Part shown: positions 37,476 through 48,640 of the stretch, in pieces
Position numbering within the stretch: the stretch's first letter is position 1
Layout: each line of letters opens with the position of its first letter
Assembly (NCBI RefSeq): GCF_024297145.1
Contig: NZ_JANCTC010000001.1
Location: forward strand, 620,001 to 684,000
Source: Mesorhizobium sp. LMG 17147
GTDB lineage: Bacteria; Pseudomonadota; Alphaproteobacteria; Rhizobiales; Rhizobiaceae
Direction of reading: 5' to 3'
DNA: 64,000 nt
Notes under the pieces: generated by a model
The model's database searches: none
What the model saw: only the letters and a program-made list of their open reading frames with translations
Told to the model about the DNA's origin: nothing
Program-made: the position numbers and the translations under genes

Positions 37476-39062
37476 ATGGAGCGCCAGGCCGGCCGGATAA
37501 TTCTGCTTTGGGGCTGGCGGCGCGCGCTGGTGGCGTTTCTTGCCGGGGCGCTGGCGGTTCTTGCCCAGGCGCCTTACGATTTCTTCGCCGTCTGCTTCGT
37601 TTCGTTCCCACTGCTGGTGTGGCTTCTCGATGGCGCGACCGGCGAAGCCTCGGACGGTTTTCTGCGGCGCTTGCGGCCGGCTTTCGCCGTCGGCTGGTGG
37701 TTCGGTTTCGGCTACTTTCTTGCCGGTCTCTGGTGGGTCGGCTCGGCGCTTCTGGTCGAGGCCGACAGCTTTGCCTGGGCCTTGCCGCTCGCGGTGGTCG
37801 GCATCCCCCTCGCGCTGGCCTTCTTTTACGGTTTCGCTGCCGTGGTTGCCCGGCTGTTGTGGAGCAACGACATCGGCCGCATCGCCGCGCTCGCCTTCGG
37901 CTTTGCGCTGGCGGAATGGCTGCGCGGCTTCCTGTTCACCGGCTTTCCGTGGAATGCCGTCGGCTATGCGGCGATGCCGGTGCCTTTGCTGATGCAGAGC
38001 GTCTCGGTGACCGGCATGGTCGGCATGAACGCGCTTGCGGTCTTCGTCTTCGCGCTGCCGGCGCTGCTTGCGGCGCGCCAGCATCTTCGCCTGGGCGCGG
38101 CGTTGCTTGTCGTTCTCGTCGCCGCCCATGCCGGCTTCGGTTATATCCGGCTCGCCGCCCCCGAAAAACCGGCGGCCCATAGCCTCGACGTCCGTATCGT
38201 GCAACCTGCCGTCGATCTCACGGAAAAATGGGATGCCTCGGTGCGTGACCGCATCTTCGCTACCATGATGGGGCTTTCGGCCAAGGCACCGGAACCCGGC
38301 CATAACAGGCCGCAATTGATCCTGTGGCCGGAGACCTCGGTGCCGTTTCTGTTCACCGAACGTCCGGATGCCTTGCCTGCCATCGGAGAGATGCTTGGCG
38401 ATGGCCAGATGCTGGTTGCCGGCGTCGTTCGCGAGGAAGGCGGCTCGGCGGCCCGCAGCCGTTACTACAACTCGGTCGTGGCGATCGACGACAGGGGCGA
38501 AATCGTCGATGCCGTGGACAAGGTCCACCTGGTGCCCTTCGGCGAATATCTGCCTTTCGCCGATCTGCTCGGCCGCTTCGGGCTTGAGCAGCTTGTTGCC
38601 GGTCCGATGACCTTCGCGGCGGGCAATGAGCGGCACCCGATCACGCTGCCCGGCGGGATCCGAGCGCTGCCATTTATTTGCTATGAGGTCATCTTCTCCG
38701 ATCTCGTCGCGGTTGACGCAACGTCAGCCGAGCTTATTGTGAACGTCACCAATGACGCCTGGTTCGGCGACACGCCAGGGCCGTACCAGCACTTCAGGCA
38801 GGCGCAGATCCGGGCGGTGGAGAATGGGGTACCCCTGTTGCGCGCGGCTAATAACGGCATTTCGGCCGTTGTCGACCCGCGCGGCCGCATCGTCGACGCG
38901 CTGGCAATCGATGCACGCGGCGCCATCGATGTGCGTGTGCCGATCTCCAACCAAGCCATCGTTTGCTCCAGCCAACGACGCATTAACGGAATGCTGATCA
39001 TGTTTTTGCTCGCCGTAGCGGCATGCATTTTGAACGTAAGGCAAAGGCTACGGGCGAATTGA
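37476..39062 (+). CDS. lnt: Apolipoprotein N-acyltransferase Lnt
   Basis: Inner-membrane enzyme of 528 residues that adds the third acyl chain to lipoproteins. About seven membrane segments occupy the first 230 residues. The nitrilase-like domain carries the Glu of [13 protein letters not shown], Lys of [15 protein letters not shown] and catalytic Cys of [29 protein letters not shown] is another hallmark. ATG at 37476 is chosen over a TTG at 37443. The Sinorhizobium orthologue (actA) is required for acid tolerance and, as here, lies next to phrR. Confidence 0.93.
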   Translation: MERQAGRIILLWGWRRALVAFLAGALAVLAQAPYDFFAVCFVSFPLLVWLLDGATGEASDGFLRRLRPAFAVGWWFGFGYFLAGLWWVGSALLVEADSFAWALPLAVVGIPLALAFFYGFAAVVARLLWSNDIGRIAALAFGFALAEWLRGFLFTGFPWNAVGYAAMPVPLLMQSVSVTGMVGMNALAVFVFALPALLAARQHLRLGAALLVVLVAAHAGFGYIRLAAPEKPAAHSLDVRIVQPAVDLTEKWDASVRDRIFATMMGLSAKAPEPGHNRPQLILWPETSVPFLFTERPDALPAIGEMLGDGQMLVAGVVREEGGSAARSRYYNSVVAIDDRGEIVDAVDKVHLVPFGEYLPFADLLGRFGLEQLVAGPMTFAAGNERHPITLPGGIRALPFICYEVIFSDLVAVDATSAELIVNVTNDAWFGDTPGPYQHFRQAQIRAVENGVPLLRAANNGISAVVDPRGRIVDALAIDARGAIDVRVPISNQAIVCSSQRRINGMLIMFLLAVAACILNVRQRLRAN

Positions 39063-39199
39063 CAGCCGACACATTAGAAACTCATACTGTAAGCGCCTGA
39101 AAATTTTCGAAGTCGATAAGGTCGTTCTGTTGGGGCACGGGCCGCGGCGTCGTTTGGGCAGCAAAATAGAAAAAGCCGGAAAAATTCGGCGAGGACAAA

Positions 39200-39619
39200 A
39201 TGACAGAAGAAAACAAGAAAAAGCCGAATCCGATCGACATCCACGTCGGAAGCCGCATCCGGCTTCGCCGCAATATGCTGGGAATGAGCCAGGAAAAACT
39301 GGGCGAAAACCTCGGCATAACGTTCCAGCAGATCCAAAAGTACGAAAAGGGCACCAATCGCGTCGGCGCCAGCCGTTTGCAGGCAATCGCCTCCATACTC
39401 GGCGTGCCCGTCGCCTTCTTTTTTGAGGATGCGCCCGGTCAGGAGCCCGTGGGCAACCGTGGATTTGCCGAGGATGCGTCGATGACCTCCGCCGTCGAAT
39501 TCTGCGGCAGCCCGGAAGGGCTCCAACTGAACCGCGCCTTCGTCAAGATCGCCGACGTGAAAGTGCGCCGTAAGATCATTGAGCTTGTGAAGTCGCTCTC
39601 CACCGACGAGGTCGATTGA
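39200..39619 (+). CDS. phrR: Helix-turn-helix (XRE family) regulator, PhrR/PraR-like
   Basis: Regulator of 139 residues. The N-terminal HTH_3 domain reads IHVGSRIRLRRNMLGMSQEKLGENLGITFQQIQKYEKGTNR (given only by its outline: S-x2-Q-K as recognition helix region) and is followed by LQAIASILGVPVAFFFED. The order lnt-regulator-metK matches the low-pH-inducible phrR of Sinorhizobium medicae and praR of Rhizobium leguminosarum, which represses quorum-sensing and adhesion genes. The palindrome GAAAATTTTC at 39099-39108 in its 137-base upstream gap is a possible regulatory site. GCGAGGACAAA precedes the ATG. Confidence 0.75.
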   Translation: MTEENKKKPNPIDIHVGSRIRLRRNMLGMSQEKLGENLGITFQQIQKYEKGTNRVGASRLQAIASILGVPVAFFFEDAPGQEPVGNRGFAEDASMTSAVEFCGSPEGLQLNRAFVKIADVKVRRKIIELVKSLSTDEVD

Positions 39620-39950
39620 CTGGCTCGCGAAGAGTTCAAAGAGGTAGAGTTCGTCGTCGCTGGGCACGCAATTTCTCGCGCTTGCCCGCATCGAGGGATG
39701 TGCGTTCCGCCGATGCGCTAAAGCGCGGATCGATTTTGCTCGACACGCTTCCTCGACGTCGTTTTCCCTCAGTCTGTTGGCGCAAGGGCTGATCGCAGTG
39801 CGCCCTGCCGCCGTCTCGGGATGCAGAGATAAATAACGTCAAAATTCATGCCAGAACGGCTGCATGGCTTGACGAGCGGCGCCCGGCACCGTTAACAACT
39901 GGCGCGCCAAAATCGGCGGCCTGCCGATATTTTTTCAAGAGGGGACACCC
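39620..39950. other. Leader region of metK
   Basis: These 331 bases separate phrR and metK. I see no gene in them. They are likely to hold the phrR terminator, the metK promoter and a 5' untranslated region; TAAATAACG at about 39831-39839 could belong to a promoter -10 region. I looked for the conserved core of the SAM-II riboswitch and did not find it. A terminator-like hairpin ends the region and is listed separately. Confidence 0.5.
39912..39936 (+). terminator. Terminator-like hairpin directly upstream of metK
   Basis: ATCGGC (39912-39917) pairs with GCCGAT (39923-39928) around a five-base loop, and A-T6 (39929-39935) follows. Taken alone this is a small intrinsic terminator. It ends only about 15 bases before the metK GTG, leaving just the ribosome-binding site AAGAGGGG in between. 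It could be an attenuator or a structure that occludes translation. No antiterminator partner was identified by eye. Confidence 0.5.
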
Positions 39951-41240
<1,290 letters not shown>

Positions 41241-41251
41241 CCGCGGCGCCT

Positions 41252-41953
41252 ATGGACCCGAAGGACCGGCCAAGTCGTGCGACCGAGGCCTTTTTCGGTC
41301 GCCGGCGCGGCAAGACCATTCGACCACAGCAGGCAGCGGCGCTGGAGAGCGGCTTCGCCGCCTACAAGCTCGATCTGACGGTTGAACCGCCGGCCGATCT
41401 GCGCAGCCTTTTCGAAGCCGAAGTCTCCGCTGTCCAGCTCGAAATCGGTTTTGGCGGCGGTGAACATCTTCTGCACCGTGCTACGGCCAGCCAGGCGACC
41501 GGCTTTATCGGCGTCGAGCCTTTCGTCAACGGCATGGCCAAGATAATGATGGCGGTCCGGGAGCGGCCGCTTGCCAATCTGCGCGTCTATGATGACGACG
41601 CCACGCGCCTGCTGGACTGGCTGCCGCAGGCTTCACTTGACGGCATTGACCTCCTCTATCCGGATCCGTGGCCGAAGAAGAAGCACTGGAAGCGGCGCTT
41701 CGTCAGCCCGGTCAATCTCGACCGCTTCGCGCGCGTCCTGAAGCACGGCGGCAAGTTCCACTTTGCGTCCGACATCGACAGCTATGTGAACTGGACGCTG
41801 CTGCATTGCCGGGCGCACGGCGCCTTCACGTGGCAGGCAAACGAAGCAGCCGACTGGCATCGGCCCTATGATGGCTGGCCGGGGACGCGCTATGAGGCCA
41901 AGGCCATTCGCGAAGGCCGACGGCCCGCCTATCTGACCTTCGTGCGGAAATAA
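41252..41953 (+). CDS. trmB: tRNA (guanine(46)-N7)-methyltransferase TrmB
   Basis: SAM-dependent methyltransferase of 233 residues. Motif I appears as [15 protein letters not shown], and [18 protein letters not shown] is the TrmB signature. [19 protein letters not shown] is the conserved C-terminus. The ATG at 41252 lies just beyond the metK stop; the same frame runs open far upstream inside metK but that is a shadow. It modifies G46 of the tRNA variable loop and probably shares the metK transcript. Confidence 0.93.
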   Translation: MDPKDRPSRATEAFFGRRRGKTIRPQQAAALESGFAAYKLDLTVEPPADLRSLFEAEVSAVQLEIGFGGGEHLLHRATASQATGFIGVEPFVNGMAKIMMAVRERPLANLRVYDDDATRLLDWLPQASLDGIDLLYPDPWPKKKHWKRRFVSPVNLDRFARVLKHGGKFHFASDIDSYVNWTLLHCRAHGAFTWQANEAADWHRPYDGWPGTRYEAKAIREGRRPAYLTFVRK

Positions 41954-42011
41954 GCGGGAAATTAGAGCTGAGCAAAGGCGAGCGGCCGAAGGCTCTCGGC
42001 GCTCACTTGGC

Positions 42012-42176
42012 TCAGAAGCGACGGATCTTGTCGAAGGCTGCCGGCTCCATGCCGAGATTGCGCAGATCATGCGCACGCGGCTTGCGACCGTTTTCCACAG
42101 CCCGCGACGCTGCTACGGCGCTGCCGAACACGCTAAAGACATCGCCTATGGCTGAAAAAAATCCACGATTGTTCAT
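42012..42176 (-). CDS. Small conserved-looking protein, DUF1127-like
   Basis: Possible gene for a 54-residue basic protein. AAAGGG lies upstream of the ATG at 42176. The C-terminus reads RAHDLRNLGMEPAAFDKI, reminiscent of the D-L-R-x-L-G-x-x-x-x-F/I ending of DUF1127 small proteins that are abundant in rhizobia. The N-terminus (MNNRGFFSAIGDVFSVFGSAV) is weakly hydrophobic and could be amphipathic. It is alone on the minus strand between trmB and rimP. Family resemblance is by eye and the call is tentative. Confidence 0.5.
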   Translation of the reverse strand: MNNRGFFSAIGDVFSVFGSAVAASRAVENGRKPRAHDLRNLGMEPAAFDKIRRF

Positions 42177-42329
42177 GATCGTACCCTTTCGAGCGCAGTG
42201 AGCGCTCCAATTGTGCAATGCAACATAGATAGTCGTGCGTGGCCGGTGCTCAAAGGGGGATCACTGCATGGGCGCCATGCATTTGGCGCAGCGCTGCGGA
42301 CTCGAGCCTTGCCGTCATGCACGATGGGC

Positions 42330-42358
42330 TTGAAACGAGGACCACGATCGTCTATATC
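42330..42358 (+). promoter_or_regulatory. Candidate sigma-70 promoter of the rimP-nusA-infB operon
   Basis: TTGAAA at 42330-42335 and TATATC at 42353-42358 are separated by 17 bases, the optimal spacing. Transcription would begin near 42365, about 90 bases before rimP. No other gene starts downstream before rimP. A terminator-like hairpin lies 20-50 bases into this leader. Confidence 0.5.
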
Positions 42359-42385
42359 AGCTTCAAATTCTTGGTCGGTATGACG

Positions 42386-42417
42386 AAGAGTGGGTCCACC
42401 CGGTCCCGCTCTTTTTT
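42386..42417 (+). terminator. Terminator-like hairpin in the rimP leader
   Basis: AAGAGTGGG (42386-42394) pairs with CCCGCTCTT (42405-42413), nine pairs including one G-U, around a ten-base loop. The run T6 (42412-42417) overlaps the 3' arm and follows it. It lies 38 bases before the rimP start and just after the candidate promoter, so it would end most transcripts as a short leader RNA unless read through. rimP leaders with regulatory terminators have been proposed in enterobacteria; a similar role here is inference. Confidence 0.6.
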
Positions 42418-42455
42418 ATTACCTGCCGACCAACCGAAACGAGTGACAGGACCGA

Positions 42456-43088
42456 ATGACAGTGACGGCTAGCGAAGGCGACGACCGCATCATCCGCGAA
42501 AGCGGCATCGATGCGCGCATCGCGCTGATCGTTCAGCCGGTACTGCGCGCCATTGGCTTCCGCTTGGTACGTGTGCACCTGTCGGGCCAGAACGGGCTGA
42601 CGCTGCAGATCATGGCCGAGCGCGAGGACGGCACCATGACGGTCGAGGATTGTGAAGAGGTCAGCCGGGCGGTGTCGCCGGCGCTCGATGTCGATGATCC
42701 GATCGAGAAGGCTTATCATCTCGAAGTGTCGTCGCCGGGCATCGACCGGCCGCTGGTCCGCAAATCGGACTTTGCAGCCTGGGCCGGCCATCTGGTGAAG
42801 ATGGAAACGTCGGTTCTCGTCGCCGACCGCAAGCGCTTCAAGGGCAAGATCGCCGAAAGCGACGCGGACGGTGTGGTGATCGAGCGCGACAAGGCCGCTT
42901 ACGGCGAGGAGCCGACGGTGCGTGTTCCCTACGATGCGATTGCCGAAGCGCGGCTGGTTCTGACCGACGATCTTATCCGCGATGCACTGTCGAAGGACAA
43001 CCGGGCGCGCAAGGAAGCCAGGAAACGCCGCGGCGAACCCGAAGACGCACCAGCGGGTGCGGAAGACGAAACCGAACAGGAAATGTGA
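42456..43088 (+). CDS. rimP: Ribosome maturation factor RimP
   Basis: Protein of 210 residues needed for 30S assembly. [33 protein letters not shown] and [39 protein letters not shown] are the two highly conserved stretches of the N-terminal domain (outline only). The SH3-like C-terminal domain follows, and an acidic/basic tail ([17 protein letters not shown]) extends past the usual end. First gene of the translation operon; ACAGGA precedes the ATG. Confidence 0.93.
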   Translation: MTVTASEGDDRIIRESGIDARIALIVQPVLRAIGFRLVRVHLSGQNGLTLQIMAEREDGTMTVEDCEEVSRAVSPALDVDDPIEKAYHLEVSSPGIDRPLVRKSDFAAWAGHLVKMETSVLVADRKRFKGKIAESDADGVVIERDKAAYGEEPTVRVPYDAIAEARLVLTDDLIRDALSKDNRARKEARKRRGEPEDAPAGAEDETEQEM

Positions 43089-43134
43089 TTGGGCTGCCGG
43101 CGGTAAGGTCGGCGACAAGCTCGGGAGAAAGAAG

Positions 43135-44730
43135 ATGGTTGTAAGCGCCAACAGGCTTGAACTGCTGCAGATCGCCGATGCGGTCGCGCGTGAAAAGTCG
43201 ATCGACAAGTCGATCGTCATCGCCGCCATGGCCGATGCGATCCAGAAGGCCGCGCGCTCGCGCTACGGCCAGGAAACCAATATCCGGGCGGATATCAATC
43301 CGAATACCGGCGAGATGAAGCTGCAGCGGCTGATGGAAGTGGTCGAGAACGTCGACGACTACGCGACCCAGATTGCCATTTCCTCGGCGCGCGAGCGAAA
43401 TCCGGACGCCCAGCTCGGCGATTTCATCGCCGAACAGCTGCCGCCTATGGATTTCGGCCGCATCGCCGCTCAATCGGCCAAGCAGGTCATCGTGCAGAAG
43501 GTGCGCGAGGCCGAGCGCGACCGGCAATATGACGAATACAAGGACCGTATCGGCGAGATCGTCAACGGCACCGTCAAGCGCGTCGAATACGGCAACGTCA
43601 TCGTCGATCTCGGCCGCGGCGAAGCGATCATCCGCCGCGACGAGCTGATTCCGCGCGAAAACTACAAGTATGGCGATCGCGTCCGTGCCTATGTCTATGA
43701 CGTGCGCCGCGAACAGCGCGGTCCGCAGATCTTCCTGTCGCGCACCCATCCGCAGTTCATGGCGAAGCTGTTCACCATGGAAGTGCCGGAAATCTACGAC
43801 GGCATCATCGAGATCAAGTCGGTCGCCCGCGATCCGGGTTCGCGCGCCAAGATCGCTGTCATCTCGCGCGACAGCTCCATCGATCCGGTCGGTGCCTGCG
43901 TCGGTATGCGCGGCAGCCGCGTCCAGGCGGTCGTCGGTGAATTGCAGGGCGAGAAGATCGACATCATTCCGTGGTCGCCTTCGGCGGCGTCCTTCATTGT
44001 CAATGCATTGCAGCCGGCGGAAGTCGCCAAGGTGGTGCTCGACGAGGATGCCGAGCGCATCGAGGTCGTCGTTCCCGACGATCAGCTGTCGCTGGCTATT
44101 GGCCGCCGCGGCCAGAACGTCCGTCTTGCCTCGCAGCTCACCGGCTGGGATATCGACATCCTGACCGAGCAGGAAGAGAGCGAACGCCGCCAGAAGGAAT
44201 TCGTCGAACGGTCGTCGCTGTTCATGGAAGCCCTCGACGTCGACGAGATGGTCGGCCAGGTGCTCGCTTCCGAAGGCTTCACCAGCGTCGAGGAAGTCGC
44301 GTATGTCGATTCCGGCGAAATTGCGTCGATCGACGGCTTCGACGAGGACACGGCTTCGGAAATCCAGACCCGCGCCCGCGAATATCTGGAGAAGATCGAA
44401 GCCGAGCACGACGAAAAGCGCAAGGCCCTCGGCGTCAAGGATGAATTGCGGGAGATTCCCGGCATCACCACCGCCATGATGGTGACGCTCGGCGAGGACG
44501 GCGTGAAGACGATCGAGGATTTCGCCGGCTACGCCGCCGACGACCTGACCGGTTGGAAAGAACGCAAGGACGGCGAGACGAAGGTATTCCCGGGTGTGCT
44601 CGCCAACCATGGCGTATCACGCGCCGATGCCGAGCAGATGGTCCTGGCGGCTCGCCTGAAGGCTGGCTGGATCACCGAAGACGAGCTTGCCGCCGAGGGC
44701 GTGCCGGCTGACGAAACCGTCGGTGCGTGA
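43135..44730 (+). CDS. nusA: Transcription termination/antitermination protein NusA
   Basis: Protein of 531 residues that binds RNA polymerase and nascent RNA. An N-terminal domain (residues 1-130) is followed by an S1 domain (GEIVNGTVKRVEYGNVIVDLGRGEAIIRRDELI), and two KH domains including VGACVGMRGSRVQAVVGEL and LSLAIGRRGQNVRLASQLTGW (motif outlines). The C-terminal region has helix-hairpin-helix repeats (GFTSVEEVAYV, DFAGYAADDLTGW). The ATG at 43135 is preceded by GGGAGAAAGA. It lies 46 bases after rimP. Confidence 0.94.
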   Translation: MVVSANRLELLQIADAVAREKSIDKSIVIAAMADAIQKAARSRYGQETNIRADINPNTGEMKLQRLMEVVENVDDYATQIAISSARERNPDAQLGDFIAEQLPPMDFGRIAAQSAKQVIVQKVREAERDRQYDEYKDRIGEIVNGTVKRVEYGNVIVDLGRGEAIIRRDELIPRENYKYGDRVRAYVYDVRREQRGPQIFLSRTHPQFMAKLFTMEVPEIYDGIIEIKSVARDPGSRAKIAVISRDSSIDPVGACVGMRGSRVQAVVGELQGEKIDIIPWSPSAASFIVNALQPAEVAKVVLDEDAERIEVVVPDDQLSLAIGRRGQNVRLASQLTGWDIDILTEQEESERRQKEFVERSSLFMEALDVDEMVGQVLASEGFTSVEEVAYVDSGEIASIDGFDEDTASEIQTRAREYLEKIEAEHDEKRKALGVKDELREIPGITTAMMVTLGEDGVKTIEDFAGYAADDLTGWKERKDGETKVFPGVLANHGVSRADAEQMVLAARLKAGWITEDELAAEGVPADETVGA

Positions 44731-44768
44731 GGTGAAACCGCATCGCACCGAACCCGCCCTTGGACGAG

Positions 44769-45419
44769 ATGAACGATCGCACCTGCATCGTCACCCGCAG
44801 GCAAGCCGAACCGGATGAACTGATCCGTTTCGTCGTCGGCCCGGATTCGGCCGTCGTTCCGGACATCAAGAGAAACCTGCCCGGCCGCGGTTGCTGGGTG
44901 ACGGCCGACCGCCTACATATAGACAAGGCAGCGGCGAAAAACCTGTTTGCCCGTGCTTTCAAGGCGCAGGTGAGCGTGCCAGCCGATCTTGGCGGTATGG
45001 TCGACGCGCTGCTTTCCAGGTCCGCTCTGGGCATGCTTGGCCTGGCCCGCAAGGCGGGCGCCATAGCGCTCGGAGCGACCAAGGTCGAGAGCGCGGTGCG
45101 CGGCGGACTTGCACTTTTCGTGCTCCACGCGACCGAGGCTTCCGACGATGGCGTCCGCAAGATAAGCCAGGCGCGACGGGCAACCATCCACCTCGGCGGG
45201 CCTGCGATCCGCGCTTACAAACTTTTCTCCGAGGCCGAGTTGAGCTTGGCATTGGGGGGTACAAATGTGATACATGCTGCCGTTCTCGCGGGAGACGCGG
45301 GCAGGGCGGTTCAGAAGCGCATGGTTGCGCTCGACCGATATCGGGGCGGTTCCCCGGACGATCTGGCAATGCTTGCGGCCGTTGCTGACGAAGATGATGC
45401 CGCAGAGGATATGGAATGA
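44769..45419 (+). CDS. RNA-binding protein, YlxR (DUF448) fused to an L7Ae/L30e-like domain
   Basis: Protein of 216 residues. The N-terminal YlxR domain reads [20 protein letters not shown] and [14 protein letters not shown]. From about residue 85 an L7Ae/L30e-like domain follows ([28 protein letters not shown]). In many bacteria these are separate ylxR and ylxQ genes; alphaproteobacteria often carry them fused. It probably binds structured RNA or RNA polymerase. ATG at 44769 is preferred over TTG at 44760. The stop overlaps infB. Confidence 0.88.
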   Translation: MNDRTCIVTRRQAEPDELIRFVVGPDSAVVPDIKRNLPGRGCWVTADRLHIDKAAAKNLFARAFKAQVSVPADLGGMVDALLSRSALGMLGLARKAGAIALGATKVESAVRGGLALFVLHATEASDDGVRKISQARRATIHLGGPAIRAYKLFSEAELSLALGGTNVIHAAVLAGDAGRAVQKRMVALDRYRGGSPDDLAMLAAVADEDDAAEDME

Positions 45420-47980
45420 GCGATACGAAATCGGGCGACGACAAGACGCTGAGTGTTACGCCGAAGAAGACCTTGACGCTGAAGCGCCCCGGTATGGAAC
45501 AGGGCACGGTGCGCCAGAACTTCTCGCATGGCCGCACCAAGTCGGTGGTCGTCGAGACCAAGAAGCGCAAGTTCTCGCTGCCTGCAGACAAGCCGGAGCC
45601 GGCGGCGGCGCCTGTGTCCGTTTTCACGCCGAAGCCGGTTGCGGCAGCGCCTGCCGTGCAGGAAGCTCCCAAGGCGCCGCCTCCGCCGCCGGTCGAACGC
45701 GGCGGCATGGTGCTGAACGAGTTGTCGCGCCAGGAAATGGAAGCACGCCGCCGGGCGCTCGAGGGCTCGAAGGTCCGCGATGTCGAGGATCGCCAGCGCG
45801 CCATCGAGGAGGCCAAGCGCCGCAGCGAGGACGAAGAGCGCCGCCGCCGCGAGCGCGAGGAATCGGCTCGGCGTCAGGCCGAGGAAGAGGCACGGCTGCA
45901 AGCCGAGGCCGAATCCCGCCGCCGTGCCGAGGAAGAGGCGCGCCGCCGTGCGCCGCTCGCCGCCGAACTGGCAACAGTCGATGACGAGGAAGAGGTCAAG
46001 CCGAAGCGGACCGGTGCCGGTGCACCAGTGCGCCGTCTGGTCACGCCCGAAGTGGCGCGTCCTGCCAAGCCGACCAAGGGCGAGGAAGACCGCCGCCGCG
46101 GCAAGCTGACGCTGAATTCGGCTCTTTCCGACGAGGATGCGCGCGCCCGCTCGCTCTCGTCGATGCGCCGTCGTCAGGAGAAATTCAAGCGCGCGTTGCA
46201 TAACGAGCCACGCGAGAAAGTCATGCGTGAAGTGATCCTGCCCGAAACCATCACCATCCAGGAGCTGGCGCAGCGCATGTCCGAGCGCGCTGTCGACGTG
46301 GTCAAGTTCTTCATGAAGCAGGGCCAGATCCTGAAGCCTGGAGACGTCATCGACGCCGACACGGCCGAACTGGTCGCCACCGAATTTGGCCACACGGTCC
46401 GCCGCGTCGCCGAGTCCGACATCGAAGAGGGCCTGTTCAACATCGCGGATCGTCCCGAGGACCTGCAGCCGCGTCCGCCGGTGGTAACGATCATGGGCCA
46501 TGTCGATCACGGCAAGACCTCGTTGCTCGATGCCATCCGCAATGCCAACGTCGTGTCCGGCGAAGCCGGCGGCATTACCCAGCATATCGGCGCTTATCAG
46601 GTCGAGAAGAACGGTCACAAGATCACGTTCATAGACACGCCCGGCCACGCCGCCTTCACGGCGATGCGTGCCCGCGGTGCCCAGGCGACCGATATCGCCA
46701 TCCTCGTGGTGGCAGCCGACGACAGCGTCATGCCGCAGACGATCGAATCGATCAATCACGCCAAGGCGGCCGGCGTTCCGATAATCGTGGCGATCAACAA
46801 GATCGACAAGCATGACGCCGATCCGCAGAAGGTGCGCTCGGAACTGCTGCGCCACGAGGTGTTCGTCGAATCCATGGGCGGCGAGGTGCTGGATGTCGAG
46901 GTGTCGGCGACCAAGGGCATCAATCTCGACAAGTTGCTCGAAGCGATCCTGCTGCAGGCCGAAATCCTCGACCTGAAGGCCAATCCGGATCGCACCGCCG
47001 AAGGCGTGGTCATCGAAGCCCAGCTCGACAAGGGCCGCGGCCCGGTCGCTACCGTGCTGGTGCAGACCGGCACGTTGATGCCGGGCGACATTCTCGTCGC
47101 CGGCAACGAATGGGGCCGGGTACGCGCGCTCGTCAATGATCGCGGCGAGCAGGTCAAGGAAGCGCCGCCGGCAATGCCGGTGGAAGTCCTCGGTCTGCAA
47201 GGTACGCCGCTGGCCGGCGACCGCTTCGCCGTTGTCAACAACGAGGCCCGAGCCCGCGAGATCACCGAATATCGCCAGCGTCTGGCGCGTGAGAAGGCGG
47301 TGGCCAGGCATGCCGGCCAGCGCGGCTCGCTTGAACAGATGATGTCGCAATTGCAGACAAGCGGATTGAAGGAATTCCCGCTGGTCATCAAGGGCGACGT
47401 GCAGGGTTCGATCGAGGCGATCAACGCAGCGCTCGACAATCTCGGCACCGACGAGGTGCGCGCCCGCATCGTCCATGCGGGAGCTGGCGGCATCACCGAA
47501 AGCGACGTGTCGCTGGCGGAAACCTCGGGGGCTGCGATCATCGGCTTCAACGTTCGCGCCAACGCGCAGGCCCGCGCAGCCGCGGCTGCGGCAGGCATCG
47601 AGATCCGCTACTATTCGATCATCTACAATCTGGTTGATGATGTGAAAGCGGCGCTCTCCGGCCTGCTCTCGCCGGAGCGTCGTGAGACCTTCATCGGCAA
47701 TGCCGAGATCCTCGAGATCTTCGACATCACCAAGGTCGGCAAGATCGCCGGCTGCCGTGTCACCGAAGGTAAGGTCGAGCGTGGTGCGGGCGTGCGCCTG
47801 ATCCGCGACAATGTCGTCATCCACGAAGGCACGCTGAAGACCCTGAAGCGCTTCAAGGACGAAGTTTCGGAAGTTCCGGCCGGCCAGGAATGCGGCATGG
47901 CCTTCCAGAACTACGAGGACATGCGCGTCGGTGACGTCATCGAGTGCTTCCGCGTCGAGATGGTGACCAGGACGCTGTAG
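45416..47980 (+). CDS. infB: Translation initiation factor IF-2
   Basis: GTPase of 854 residues that places fMet-tRNA in the ribosomal P site. An N-terminal IF2-associated segment is followed by a highly charged Arg/Glu-rich region (about residues 100-185, with A-R-R-x-A-E-E repeats), predicted coiled coil or helix. G motifs are GHVDHGKTS (G1), DTPGHA (G3) and NKID (G4). The IF2 domains continue to the C-terminus ([12 protein letters not shown]). It starts inside the preceding stop (ATGA). The variable N-terminal length is normal for alphaproteobacteria. Confidence 0.95.
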   Translation: MSDTKSGDDKTLSVTPKKTLTLKRPGMEQGTVRQNFSHGRTKSVVVETKKRKFSLPADKPEPAAAPVSVFTPKPVAAAPAVQEAPKAPPPPPVERGGMVLNELSRQEMEARRRALEGSKVRDVEDRQRAIEEAKRRSEDEERRRREREESARRQAEEEARLQAEAESRRRAEEEARRRAPLAAELATVDDEEEVKPKRTGAGAPVRRLVTPEVARPAKPTKGEEDRRRGKLTLNSALSDEDARARSLSSMRRRQEKFKRALHNEPREKVMREVILPETITIQELAQRMSERAVDVVKFFMKQGQILKPGDVIDADTAELVATEFGHTVRRVAESDIEEGLFNIADRPEDLQPRPPVVTIMGHVDHGKTSLLDAIRNANVVSGEAGGITQHIGAYQVEKNGHKITFIDTPGHAAFTAMRARGAQATDIAILVVAADDSVMPQTIESINHAKAAGVPIIVAINKIDKHDADPQKVRSELLRHEVFVESMGGEVLDVEVSATKGINLDKLLEAILLQAEILDLKANPDRTAEGVVIEAQLDKGRGPVATVLVQTGTLMPGDILVAGNEWGRVRALVNDRGEQVKEAPPAMPVEVLGLQGTPLAGDRFAVVNNEARAREITEYRQRLAREKAVARHAGQRGSLEQMMSQLQTSGLKEFPLVIKGDVQGSIEAINAALDNLGTDEVRARIVHAGAGGITESDVSLAETSGAAIIGFNVRANAQARAAAAAAGIEIRYYSIIYNLVDDVKAALSGLLSPERRETFIGNAEILEIFDITKVGKIAGCRVTEGKVERGAGVRLIRDNVVIHEGTLKTLKRFKDEVSEVPAGQECGMAFQNYEDMRVGDVIECFRVEMVTRTL

Positions 47981-47989
47981 TGTCGGCAT

Positions 47990-48544
47990 ATGGAGCAAGA
48001 ACGAAGCCTTGAGTACCGCTTTGTTCTGTCTCCTGCCGATTTTTCAGGGGTCTACTCAAGGGCGCGGAGCGAAAGTCGTCTCGGCGCCCTGAGACGGTTG
48101 TTTTATTGCTTTCTCGTTGGCATTCCGCTTGTGCTTGTCACAAACTATCTCGACGGCTCCGGTGCTTTGGCCGGAGTCGCGGGAGTTGTGGGCATGATGA
48201 CCATTGTCACGGGTATCATGATCAATCTCGGCCCCATTCTGGCGAGGCGAGTCGAGGTTGCTCATTTCGAGCCTGAACCCACCATGATCCGAATGGATGT
48301 CGCCGGCATCTCAAAGCGTGCCGCAGATACAGAGATCCACATCGGATGGAAATCCGTAAGCCGAGTTACTCTGACCGAATTCGGCATCGGTTTTGTGACG
48401 CAAGAGGGTGGCTGGTTTATTCCGATGAGTGCATTTGGGTCCGAGAGCGATTTGAAAGCCGAATACGACAGGATCGTTTCGTTCATGGTCTCATTACAGG
48501 CCGGCCCGGAGACAGAGCATTCAGTGCCGCGCACCTTACATTAG
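47990..48544 (+). CDS. Membrane protein resembling the YcxB family
   Basis: Protein of 184 residues, start ATG at 47990. Two hydrophobic segments occupy about residues 37-52 and 60-83 (LFYCFLVGIPLVLVTNYL and VAGVVGMMTIVTGIMINLG). A C-terminal soluble region contains IGWKSVSRVTLTEFGIGFVTQEGGWFIPMSAF, which looks like the YcxB-like C-terminal domain. Function unknown. Its base composition is clearly lower in GC than infB and rbfA, and it separates two genes that are normally adjacent or nearly so. It probably inserted into the translation operon late. Confidence 0.72.
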   Translation: MEQERSLEYRFVLSPADFSGVYSRARSESRLGALRRLFYCFLVGIPLVLVTNYLDGSGALAGVAGVVGMMTIVTGIMINLGPILARRVEVAHFEPEPTMIRMDVAGISKRAADTEIHIGWKSVSRVTLTEFGIGFVTQEGGWFIPMSAFGSESDLKAEYDRIVSFMVSLQAGPETEHSVPRTLH

Positions 48545-48640
48545 CTGAGGTGCAGGTTCCTTGGGGTAGCCAAGCCGGATCAACGGCGCTAAGTCAACCG
48601 TTTGAGGCGGTTCGAACCCGCACTGAGAGAAGAGATTTTC

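Noticed and set aside
36183..38636. Long minus-strand open frame opposite corC and lnt
   Set aside because: Arg/Gln/His/Asp-rich antisense translation without domains; both plus-strand genes are clear.
39620..39950. SAM-II riboswitch before metK
   Set aside because: I looked for the conserved SAM-II core and pairing pattern and did not see it; only a terminator-like hairpin is supported.
45311..47998. Very long open frame on the minus strand opposite infB (about 895 codons)
   Set aside because: It is the antisense shadow of a high-GC gene; its translation matches no family and infB has all GTPase motifs.
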